From assembly GCF_001577835.2 (NCBI RefSeq), contig NC_029543.1, positions 1,128,199 to 1,192,198 on the forward strand: 64,000 nt of DNA, in the 5' to 3' direction. The position numbers were made by a program, and so were the translations under genes. Every line of letters begins with the position of its first letter. The stretch's first letter is position 1. Source of the stretch: Coturnix japonica. Taxonomy: Eukaryota > Chordata > Aves > Galliformes > Phasianidae. The notes beneath the pieces are model-generated. The model was not told where the DNA came from. It saw only the letters and a program-made list of their open reading frames with translations, and did no database searches. Positions 1-12,000 of this stretch are shown here, one piece after another.

Positions 1-3000
1 GCTTGTTCCAAGAGTAGAAGAGGATGTTTGTGGAGTTGAGGTGGTTGCTGCTGCTGCTGTCACTGCTGTACTGCTAGTTGGCATTAGAGAAGATGTGCCA
101 GTTGGGCTTGGAGTGACTGCAATGCTCGTTTCTTCTGATTGGCTTGATGTTTGTGTTGTTGGCAAGAGAACTGTAGTTGTTGATGTTGTTTCCACAAGTG
201 CTGATTGTGCATTGGAAGTTCTACTAGCAGATGTAGTTTGAGTTGGTGTTGTGGCCTGGGTAGCAGTGAAGGAAGTTTGTCCAGTACTGGATGTGAAGGC
301 TGCACTGGTGCTGGCGATTGATGTACTTGTGTGGGTAGAAGTAGAAATTGTTTCTATGGTGGAGGTGGCTGGAGGTGTCGTCCCAGCTGCAGAAGTGGTC
401 TCCTGAGAAGTGGATAGAGTAGCTTCTGATCTGGTTGCAGGAGATGGGCTTGTTCCAAGAGTAGAAGAGGATGTTTGTACAGTTGGGGTTGTTTCTGTTG
501 CTGATGTCNNNNNNNNNNNNNNNNNNNNNNNNNNNNNNNNNNNNNNNNNNNNNNNNNNNNNNNNNNNNNNNNNNNNNNNNNNNNNNNNNNNNNNNNNNNN
601 NNNNNNNNNNNNNNNNNNNNNNNNNNNNNNNNNNNNNNNNNNNNNNNNNNNNNNNNNNNNNNNNNNNNNNNNNNNNNNNGATGTTTGTGTTGTTGACAAG
701 GGAACTGTAGTTGTTGATGTTGTTTCAAGAGTAGATTGTGTGGGGTTAGTGCTAGCAGTTGTTGTTTGAGTTGGTGTTGTGGCCTGGGTAGCAGTGAAGG
801 ATGTTTGTCCAGTACTGGATGTGAGGGCTGCACTGGTGCTAGGGAGTGATGTACTTGTGAGGGTAGAAGTAGAAGTTGTTTCTATGGTAGAGGTGGCTGG
901 AGGTGTTGTCCCAGCTGCAGAAGTGGTCTCCTGAGCAGAGCTTCCAGTAAGAACTGATGTGGTAGTGCCTGGTTCGCTTGTCTCAGATGCAAATGTGCTG
1001 CTATGTGATGTGAAGATGGTGGTGAACGGTGTGGTGTTTGTGATAGTGGTTGTTAGCTGAGCTGAAGTGTCTGTGCTGGCTCTTGTGGATGTACCAGCAG
1101 TGGATGTTTCGGCAGACTGGCTGGTGGTTTCTTGCATGATTGAGGGGAGAGTGCTTGTCAACCCAGGAGCTGTAGATTGGTATGGAATGGAAGTGCTCGT
1201 AACTGTGGTTTCAAAAGCAGATGTTGCTGGGGTAGCAGTGGTGGATGTTTGTGTAGCTGTGGATGAAACAGCAGCAGTGGTGTATAGAGGTGAACTCGCA
1301 GTGAGTGTTGAAGTGGAGGCTGTAGTTACAGTTGACGTTGAAGCAGTTGTGGTCCCAGCTGCAGAAGTGGTCTCCTGAGCAGTGGACAGAGTAGCTACTG
1401 AGGTAGTTGGAGATTGGCTTGTTGTAAGAGTAGATGTGGGTGTTTGTGGATTTGTGGTGGTTGCTGCTGCCGATGTCTCTGAAAGAGTGCTAGTTAGCGT
1501 AGGAGAAGATGTGCCCATCAGTGTTGTTGTGACTGCAGAGCTCGTTTCTTCTGCTTGGCTTGATGATTGTGTTGTTGGCAAGAGAACTGTAGTTGTTGAT
1601 GTTGTTTCCACAAGAGTTGATTGTGTAGGGTTAGTGCTAGCAGATGTAGTTTGAGTTGGTGTTGTGGCCTGGGTAGCAGTGGAGGATGTTTGTCCAGTAC
1701 TGGATGTGAGGGATGCACTGGTGCTGGGGAGTGATGTACTTGTGAGGGTAGAAGTTGTTTCTATGGTAGAGGTGGCTGAAGGTGTCATCGCAGCTGCAGA
1801 AGTGGTCTCCTGAGACTTGGATAGAGTAGTTTCTGAGGTGGTTGGAGGAGATGGGCTTGTTTCCAAGGTAGAAGGCGGATGTTTGGTAGAGTTGGTGTTT
1901 GTTTTCTGTGCTGATGTCAACTGCAGCGAAGTGCCAGATACTGTTAAGAAGATGTGGCAGTGGTCCCTGTGTGACTGCAGAGCTCCGTTTCTTCTGCTTG
2001 GCTTAATGTTGTGTTTGGCAAGCAGAAACTGTCAAGTTGTGATTTGTTTCCACAAGTGTTGATCTAAGTGCATTGAAGTTCTAACTAGCAGTTGTGGTAT
2101 TCAGTTTGTGTTGTGGCCTGGGTAGCAGTGAGATGTTTTGTCAAGTACTGGATGTGATGGCTGCACTGGTGCTGGGGATTGATGTACTTATGAGGGCCGG
2201 AGTTGGAGAATTATTGCTATGGTAAGAAGGTGGTGGAGGTGTTCCGTCATAGCTGAGGAAGTTGGTCTCCTGAGCAGTGGATGGGAGTAGCTTCTGAGGT
2301 GGTTGCTGCAGATGGGCTTGTTCAAGAGTTAGTAGAGGATGTTTGTAGAGTTCTGGGATGTTTCTGTGCTGATGTTCATGCAGGAATGCCAGTTAGATTT
2401 TACAGAAGAATGTGGACAGTGTCTTGTTGTGACTGCAAATGGCNNNNNNNNNNNNNNNNNNNNNNNNNCACTGGTCGCTGGGGAGTGATGTACTTGTCAG
2501 AGTCTGGAATAGAGCATGATTCTATGGTGGCGTGGCTGGACGCTTCAGTCGACGCTGCACGAAGTGTCTCCTGAGAAGTGGCATGGAGTAGCTTCTGAGG
2601 TGGTGAGGAGATGGGCTCACCGTTCCAACGAGTAGACGTGGGGTGTTTTGTGGATTTGAAGTGGTTTCGGGATCTGATGTTCTTACAGGAAGTGCCTTGT
2701 TACGTAGGTGAAATGTGCCCTATTGGCTCTTGTGCCCCTATGCAGTGCTCATTTCTTCTGCTTAGCTTGATGTTTGTGTTTGTTGCAAGAAAACTTGTCT
2801 TGTTGAATGTAGTTTTCCACAAGAGTTGAATTGTGCATCGAAGTACTACTAGCAGTTGTGGTTTTGGTTCGGTGTTGTGGCCTGGTAGTATATATAGCAG
2901 ATCTGTATTTTCGTCTTTCTAGACAACTGCACTGGAGTTAAGGAGTTGAGTACATGCTAGACGGGTAATATAGATGTTTGCTGCAAGGGTTAGAGCTGGC

Positions 3001-6000
3001 TGGAATGTGTCTCTAGCTGCGAAGTGGTCTTCTGAGAAGTGGATGGCGTAATCTTCTGAGGTGGGTTGCAGGAGATAAGCTTGTTCCAAGAGTAAGAGGA
3101 TGTTTGTGGAGTTGAGGTGGTTGCTGCTGCTAATGTCTCTGCAGGAGTCTACTTAGCATTAAGTAGATGAGCCCATTGGTCTTGAAGTGACTGCCAGTGC
3201 CTCGTTCTTGGCTTGGGTTTGTGATGTGTTGTTGGCAAGAGAACTGTCGTTGTTTGATGTTGTTTCACAAGTGTTAATTGTGTAGGGTTAGTGCTAGCAG
3301 ATGTAGTTTGAGTTTGGTGTTGTGCTGGATAGCAGTGGAGGATGTTTGTCCAGACTGGATGTGAAGGCTGCACTGGTGCTGGGGAATGATGTACTTGTGA
3401 GCATAGAAGTAGAAGTTGTTTCTATGGTAGAGGTGGCTGGAGGTGTTGTCCTAGCTGATGAAGTGGTCTCCTGAGAAGTGGATAGAGCAGCTTCTGAGAT
3501 GGTTCCAGGAGATGGGCTCGTTCCAAGAGTAGACGTGGGTGTTTGTGGATTTGAAGTGATTTCTGATGCTGATGTCTCTACAGGAGTGCTTGTTACCGTA
3601 GGTGAAGATGTGCCCATTGCTCCTGTTTGTGACTGCAGTACTCATTTCTTCTTGCTTTGTCTTGATTGTTTGTGTTTGTGCAGAAACTTGTATGTTTGAT
3701 GTAGTTTCCACAAAAAGTAGATGTGCATGAAGTACTACTAGCAAGTTGTGGTTTGAGTCTGGTGTTGTGGCCTGGGTAGCATGGAGGATTTTTGATCCCA
3801 GTATGGATGTGAGGGGATGCACTGGTGCTAGGGCAGTGATGTACTTGTAGCGGTTGAAGTAGAAATTGATTCTATGGTGGAGGTGCTGGGGTGTCGTTCC
3901 AGCTGAAGAAGTGGTCTCCTGAGAAGTGGATAGAGTAGCTTCTGAGGTGGTTGGAGGAGATGGGCTCGTTCCAAGAGTAGACGTGGGTGTTTGTGGATTT
4001 GAAGTGGTTTCTGCTGCTGATGTCTCTACAGGAGTGCTTGTTACCGTAGTGAAAGATGTGCCCATTGGTCTTGTTGTGACTGCAGTGCTCATTTCTTTCT
4101 GCTTTGCTTGATGTTTGTGTTGTTGGCAAGAAATGTACTTGTTGATGTAGTTTCCACAAAGTTGATTGTGCATTGGAAGTACTACTAGCAGTTGTGGTTT
4201 GGGTTGGTGTTGTGGCCTTGGTAGTATTTGAGGTTGTATTTTCAGGTCTTTCTAAGACAACTGCACTGGAGTTAAGGAGTGAAGTACTTGTGAGGGTAAT
4301 AGTAGATGTTGCTGCAAGGGTAGAGCTGGCTGGTGGTGTCACCCCAGCTGCAGAAAGTGGTCTCCTGAGCAGTGGATAGAGTATGTGCTGAGTTGTTGGA
4401 GGAGATAAGCTTGTTCCAAGAGTAGAAGAGGATGTTTCTGAAGTTGAGGTGTGTTCTGCTGCTAATGTTCTCTGCAGGAGTGTATTAGCATTATCAGAGA
4501 TGAGCCCATTGGCTTGAAGTGACTGCAGTGCTCGTTTCCTTCTGCTTGGCTGATGATTTGTTGTTTGTTGGCAAGAGAACTGTAGTGTTGATGTTGTTTT
4601 CCTCAAGACTGGATTGTGTAGAGTTAGTGCTAGCTGATGTACTTTGTGTTGGTGTTGTACTCTGGGTAGCAGTGGAGAATGTTTGTCCAGTACTGGATGT
4701 GAGAACTGCACTTGTGCTATGGAGTGATGTACTTGTGAGGGCAGGAGTCGAGGATATTGCTATGGTAGCTGTGACTGGTAGTGTTGTTCCTGCTGCAGAA
4801 GTGGTCTCCTGAGAAATGGATTGGAGAAGCTTTCTGAAGTGGTTGCTGAGATGGGCTTTGTCTCAAAAGTAGACGTGGTGTTTGTGGATTTGAGGTTGTA
4901 TCTGTTGTTGTTGCACTGCAGGAGAGCCAGTTAGTGTTTACGTAGATTTGCCATTTGGTCTTTGTTTGTGGACTGCAGAAGCTTGTTTCCTTCGCTTGGA
5001 TTGATGTTTGTGTTGTTGCAGAGAAATGTACTGTGTTGATGATGTTGTTTCACAGAAGTGATTGTGTACGGGTTAGTGCTAGCAAGATGTAGTTTGGTTG
5101 GTGTTGTGGCCTGGGTAGCAGTGGAGGAGTTTCAGTCCAGTACTGGATGTGAGGGCTGCACTGGTGCTGGGGATTGATGTACTTGTGAGGGCAGGAGTCG
5201 AGGTTATTGCTATGGTAGAGGTGGCTGGAGGTGTTGTCCCAGCTGCAGAAGTGGTCTCCTGAGCAGAGCTTCCAGTAAGAGGTGATGTGGTAGTGCCTGG
5301 TTCGCTTGTCTCAGATGCAATATGTGCTGCTATGCTGATGTTGAAGATGGTGTGAACGGTGTGGTGTTTTGAATAGTGGTTTGTTGATCTGAGCCGAAAG
5401 TGCTGTGCTGCCTCTTTGTGATGTACAGCAGTGGATTTTCGGCAGACTGCTGGTTGGTTTCTTGCATGATTGAGGGAGAGTGCTTTGTACAACCCAGGAG
5501 CTGATTAGATTGGTATGGAAGTTGGGAAGTGCTCGTAACTTGGTTTCAAAGCAGATGTTGCTGAGGGAGCAGTGCGTGGATGTTTGTATAGCTGTGGTGA
5601 AACAGCAGCAGTGGGTTATAGAGGTGAACTCGCAGTGAGTGTTGAAGTGGAGGCTGTAGTTACAGCTGACGTTGAAGCAGTTGTGGTCCCAGCTGCAGAA
5701 GTGGTCTCCTGAGCAGTGGATAGAGTATCTGCTGAGGTGGTTGGAGGAGATGGGCTTGTTCCAAGATTAGACCTCTTTGTTTGTGGAGTTGAGGTGGTTG
5801 CTGCTACTGATGTCACTGCTGTACTGCTAGTTGGCATTATTGAAGAAGATGTACCAGTTGGTCTTGAAGTGACTTGCTGTGCTCGATTTTTGTGCTTTGG
5901 CGTGATGATTGGTGTTGTTGACAGAGAACTGTAGTTGTTGATGTTGTTTCCTCAAGAATAAATTCTGTAGGGTTAATGCTAAGGATATGTGGTTTACAGG

Positions 6001-9000
6001 TGGGTGTGGCCTGAGTAAGCAGTGGAGGATTTTGTCCCGTACTGGATGTAAGGGCGCACTGGTGGCTGGGGGAAGATGTACTTGTCGATCGGTAGAAGTA
6101 GAAATTGTTTCTATGGTAGAGGTGTCTGGAGGTGTTTGTCCCAGCTACCAAGTGGGTCATCCTGAGAACGTGGATTAGATGTAGCTTCTGACGTGGTTGA
6201 GGAGATGAGGCTTGTTCATCCAGAGAGAAGAGGATGTTTGTACAGTTGGGGTTGTCTGTTGCTGATGTCACTGCAGGAGTGCCAGTTAGTGTTACAGAAG
6301 ATGTGGCCAGTGGTCTTGAAGTGACTGAATTGTGCTCGTTTCTTAGTGCTTGGCATGATGTTTGTGGTGTGTTGACAAGGGAACTGTTAGTATGAGATGT
6401 GTTCCCCAAGAGTTGATTTGTAGGGTTAGTGCTAGCAGATGTAAGTTTGAGATTTGGTGTTGATTGCCTGGGTAGCAGTGGAGTGTTGTTGTCTCCATTA
6501 CTGGTTGTGAGGGCTGCGAACTGGTGCTGGGGAATGTGTACTTGTGAGGTTAGAAGGTTGTTACTGGTGAGGTGGCTGGAGGTGTCGTCCCAAGCTGCAC
6601 GAGTGGTCAATCCTGAGACAGATGGATAGAGTAGCTTCTGAAGGTGGTTTTGAGAGATCGGGCTTGATTGCTTAAAGAGTAATTGGGTGTTTGTGGATTG
6701 AGGTGTTGATGCTTGATGTCTCTGGCAGTAGTGCTAGTTGGCAATAGAGAAGAAGACATGCCAGTTGTTCCTGGAGTGACTGAAGTGCTCGTTTCTTGTG
6801 CTTGGCTGATGTTTGGTTGTTGCAATGAAAACCTGTAGATTGATGATGTTGATTTTCACAAGAGTTGATTGTGTAGGGTTAGTGCTAGCAGATGTAGTTT
6901 GAGTTGGTGTTGTTGCCTGGGTAGCAGTGGATGTTGTTTGTCCATTACTGGATGTGAGGGCTGCGCTGGTGCTGGGGATTGATGTACTTGTGAGGGTAGA
7001 AGTTGAGGTTATTGCTGGGGTAGAGGTGGCTGGAGGTGTTGTCTAGATGCAGAAGTTGGTCTCCTGAGCAGGAGCGTTCCAGCTAAAGAACAGGTGATGT
7101 GGTGAGTTCTGGTTCGGTGTTCTCGATGCAAATGTGCTGGCTATGTGATTGAAGATGGTAGGATGAACGGTGTGGTGTTCTGATAGTGGTTGTTAGCTGT
7201 AGCTGAATGTCTGTGCTGGCTGTGTGGATGTACCAGCAGTGGATGTTTCGGCAGACTGGCTGGGAGGTTTCTTGCATGATTGAGGGAAGAGTGCTTGTCA
7301 TCCCAGGCTGTTCAGATTGGTATGGAATGGAAGTGCTCGTAACTGTGGTTTCAAAGCAGATGTTGCTGGGCCGTTAGCAGTTGGTGATGTTTGTATAGCT
7401 GTGGATAAACAGCAGTCAGTTGTATAGAGGTGAACTCGCAGTGAGTGTTTGAAGTGGAGGCTGTAGTTCAGCTGGACCGTTGAAGCAGTTGTTCCCAGCT
7501 AACAGAAGTTGGTCTCCTGAGCAGTGGATAGAGTTATCTGCTGAGGTGGGCTGGAGCAGAGATAAGCTTGTTCCAAGAGTAGAAGAGGAGTGTTGTGAGT
7601 TGAGGTAGGTTTGCTGCTGCTTGCGTCACTGCTGCAGTGTAGTTGGCATTAGAGGAAAAGATGTGCAAGTTGGGCGGTTGGAGTGACTGGCAATGCTTGT
7701 TTTGTCGATTGGCTGGGATGTTTGTGTTTGTTGGCAAAGACACTGTAGTTGTTGATGGCTTCGTTTCCCACAAGTGCTGGATTTGTGCATTGGAAGTTCT
7801 ACTAGCAAGAGTAGTTTGGAGTTGGTGTTGTGGCCTGGGTAGCCAGTGAAGGAAGTTTGTCCCCAGTACTGGATGTGAAGGTGCACTGGTGCTGGCGATT
7901 GTATGTATTGTGTGTGCGGTAGAAGTAGAAACCTTGTTTCTATGGTGGGAGGTGGCTGTGAGTGTTGTCCAGCTGCAGAAGTGGTCTCCTGGAAGTGGAT
8001 AGAGTGTTTCTGATCTGGTTGCAGGAGATGGGCTTGTTCCAAGAGTGAAGAGGGATGTTTGTACAGTTGGGGTTGTTTCTTGTTGCTGATGTCACGTGCA
8101 GAGTGCCAGTGTGTGTTACAGAAGATTGTGGCCATTGGTCTTGTGTGACTGCTAGTGCTCGTTTCTTCTTGCTTGGCTTGATGTCTGTGTTGTTGACAAG
8201 AGAAACTGTAGTGTTGATGGTTGATTTCCTCAAGAATAAATTCTGTAGGGTTACTGCTAGGATATGTGGTTTCAGTTGGTGTTGTGGCCTGGGTAGCAGT
8301 GGAGGATGTTGTCCAGTATGATGTGAGGGCTGCACTGGTGCTATGAGTTGACTACTGGTGAGGGTAGAAGTTGTTTCTATGGGAGAGGTGGCTGAAGGTG
8401 TTCAGCGCAGCTGCAGAAGTGGGTCTCCTGAGACTTGGATAGAGAGTTTCAGAGGTGCGTTGGAGGAGATGGGCTTGTTCCAGAGTAGACGTGGGTGTTT
8501 GTAGAGGCGAGGTGGTTGGTGCTGCTGTTGTCTCTGCAGAAGTGCTAGTTGGCATTAGAGAAAAAGACATGCCAGTTGGTCCTGTGGTGACTGAAGTGCC
8601 TCGTTTCTCTGCTTTGGCTGATGTTTTGTGTTGTTGGCTAAGAGAACTGTAGTTTAGATGTTGTTTCCACAAGAGTTGTTGTGCATTGGGAAGTTACTAC
8701 TAGCAGTTGTGGTTTGCGTTGGTGTTGTGGCCTGGTAGCAGGGAGGATGTTTGATCCAGTACTGGATGGAGGGCTCACTGGTTGCTGGGGATGAATGTAC
8801 TTGTGAGGCAAGGAGTGGGGTTATTGCTATGGGTAGACGGTGGCCAGATAGTCTTCCCACTGAAGAAGTGGTCTCCTGAAGAAGAATGGATATAGTATCT
8901 GCTGAGGTAGGTTGCAGGAATGGGCTTGTTCTAAGGTTGAGGATGTTTGTGGATTTGTGGTGGTTACTGAACTAGCTGAATGTTTCTAGAGTGCTGTAAG

Positions 9001-12000
9001 CATAGGAAGAAGATGTGCCATTGGTTCTTGCTTGATGAACTGCAAAGCTCCATTTCTTCTGCTTGGCTGATGATTTGTATTGTTGACAAAGAACTTGCAA
9101 GTAATGTAGATGTTGGTTTCCACAAAGAAGTTGATGGTGCATAGGAAGATTTACTAGGCAGATGTAAGTTTGAGTTGTGTATGTGCGAGACGGTAGCACG
9201 TAGGAAGAATGTTTGTCCGTACTGGATTGTGTGGGATGCACTGTGCTGGGAGTGATTACCTGCAAGGGTAGAGTTGGTTTTCTATGGTAGAGGTGGCTGG
9301 AGGTGTCGTCCCAGGCTGCAGAAAGTGGTTCTCCTGGAAATGGATAGAGTAGTTTCTGAGGTGTTGCAGGAGATGGGGCTTGTTCCAAGAGATGAAGAGG
9401 GATGTTTTGTTACAGTGGGGTGGTTTCTGTTGCTGTGATCACTGCAGAGTGCCAGTTAGTGTAACAGAAGATGTGGCATTGGTCTTGTTGTGACTGCAGG
9501 TGCTCGTTTCGTCGCTTGGATCGATGTTTGTCGTTGTTGACAAGGGAACTGTAGTTGATTTATGTTGTATTCAGAGTAGATTGCTGTGGGGCTAGTGCTA
9601 GCAGTTGTTGTTGAGTTGGGTTGTGGCCTGGGGTAGCAGTGAAGATGTTGTCCAGTACTGGATGGTGAGGGTGCACCGGTGCTAGGAGTGATGTACTTGT
9701 AGAGGGTAGAGTTGAAGTAATATATACATATGGTAGAGGTGGCTGGAGGTAGATAAATGATACACACACGCATGCAGAAGTAGGAATACATCACATGAGG
9801 AACAGAGCTTCCACAGTAAGAACATATAGAAAAAAGTAAATGCCTGTTTCGACTAATGTAACTCAGATGCAAAATGTGCTGTCTGAATGTAAAGATAGAA
9901 TAAGAAGATAGGTGGTGACACAAAGAGAAAAAAAAAAACAAAAAATAGATTAAAGCAGTGAAATTTGATAGTGTAAATGATTTAATCTTGAGACTGAGTG
10001 TCATGTGCTGCCTCTTGTGAATATAACCAAGCATGGGAATGTTCGAAGAGAACAGGGACTGGTGGTGGTTCTTGAATGCTGCGAGGACGGGAGAAGTGAA
10101 ACATCTAAGATACACAACCACAAGAGCTGATAGACATATAAGGATATGAGATAGAAAGATAGACATGTTAACTGTGTTATCACAGCAGACATAGAATTGC
10201 TGGAAAAAAAAAAAGGTAAGCAGTGCGTGAGATGTAAACTGATGTAACTATAATAAATGAAACGCAGAACAAGTGGTGTTAGAGGATAGAACTCGCAGAT
10301 GAGATGTATGAAAAGATAAGGAGGCGATGTAGTTACAAGTTGACTGTCCTGAAGCAAGATTGTAACGTCCAAAGCTCGCAGAGTTGAGATCTCCTGAAGC
10401 AGTGGCAGAAGGAGCAAATACTGAAGGAGTTGAGATGCTTATGTTGATAAAGAGTATAGATGTGGAGGTGTTTTGTGGTTGTGGTGGTTGCTGCTGCCGA
10501 TTTCTGAAAGGAGGCTAGTTAGCAGAGTAGGAAAATATTTGACATCGTGGTTGTTGTGACTGCGAGAGCTCGTTTCTTTGCTTTTGCTTGGATGATTGTT
10601 GTTGTGGCAAGAGAACTGTAGTTGTTGAGTTGTTTCACAAGAGTTGGATTGTGTAGGATAATGCTAGCAGATGTAGTTTGAGTGGTGTTGTGCCCTGGGT
10701 AGGCAGTGGAGGATGTTGTCCAGTACTGATGTGAGGGATGCACTGGTGCTGGGGAGAGATGTACTTCTGAGGGTAGAAGATGTTTTCTATGGAAGAGGTG
10801 GCTGAAAGGTGTCATCGCAGCTGCAAGAAGTCGAGTCTCCTGAGACTGTGATAGAGTAGTTTCGAGGTGGATTGAGGAGATGGGCATTGTTCTACGAGTG
10901 ACGGTGGGTGTTTTGAGAGGCGAGGTGGTTGAGTGCTGCTGATGTCTCTGCAGAAGTGCTAGTGGCATAGAGAAAAGACATGCCAGTTGTCCGCTGTGAG
11001 GTGACTGAAGTGCTCATTCTTCTGGCTTGGCGTTGAGTTTGTGGTTGTTGGCAAGCAGAAACAGTAGTTGTAGATGTTGTTTCCACAAGATGATTGTGCA
11101 TTTCGAATACTACTTGGAGTTTGTGGTATGCGTTGGTGTTGTGGCCTGAAAGTCAGCAGTGGAGATGTTTGTCCAGTACGTGCGAATGTGAGGGCTGCAC
11201 TGGTGCTGGGATTGAGTACTTGTGAGGGCAGGAGTGGAGGGTTCTTATGCTATGGTAGATGTAGCACGGGATGTCTTCCCATCTGAAGAAGTGGTCTCTG
11301 AGAAGTGGATAGAGCAGCTTCTAGAGGATTGCGTTGCAGGAAGATGGGCTTGTTCTAAGAGTAGACGTGGGTGTTGGTGGATTATGTGTGTGGTTGCTTG
11401 GCTGATTGTTTCTGAAGAGTGGCCTAGTTAGCATAGACGATGGTGCCCATTGGCCTTGTTGTTGACTGCAAAGACTCGTTGTCTGCTGCTTGGCTTGATG
11501 TTTGTATGTTTTGACAAGAAGAAAACTGCAGTGTAGATTTTGTTTCCACAAGAGTTTGCATGGTGCATAGAATGTTCTACTAGCAGATGTGGTTTGAGTT
11601 AAGTGTTGTTGCCTGGGTTAGCAGTGGAGGATGTTTTGGCCAGTACTTGGATGTTGTGGGATGCACTGGTGCTAGAGGAGTGAGTGTATCCTGCAAGGTA
11701 AAGTTGTTTCTATGGTAGATGGTGGCTGGGGTGCGTTCCCCAGCTGCAGAAGTTGTCTCCTGAAAATGGATAAGTAGTTTCTGGAGATGGTAGCAGGAGA
11801 TGGGCTTGTTCCAAGAGATGAAGAAGATGTCTGTGCAGTTGGAGGTTGTTTTTCTGTGCTGATTCACTGCAGGAGTGCCAGGTTAGTTGTTACAGTAAAA
11901 AAAAAAGCGCACCAAATAACAAGATGGCCATCGGTCTTGTTTGACTTGGCAGTGCTCGTTCTTCTGCTTGGATCGATGTTTGTGTTGTTGCAAGGGAACT

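Larger units (their letters stand above)
1..1860 (-). repeat. Second clean stretch of the mucin array
   Basis: The same unit landmark occurs at about 389, 917, 1,361 and 1,796. The spacings 444 and 435 are multiples of three, and the 389-917 interval contains the N gap. The minus strand reads as the same Thr/Ser-rich repeat. The stretch includes one type-B unit at about 930-1,360. From about 1,861 onward the spacing of landmarks becomes irregular. Confidence 0.8.

Noticed and set aside
9456-10166. A 236-residue hydrophobic minus-strand open frame
   Set aside because: It lies in the insertion-rich noisy unit. Fragments of the type-B repeat run through it in another frame.
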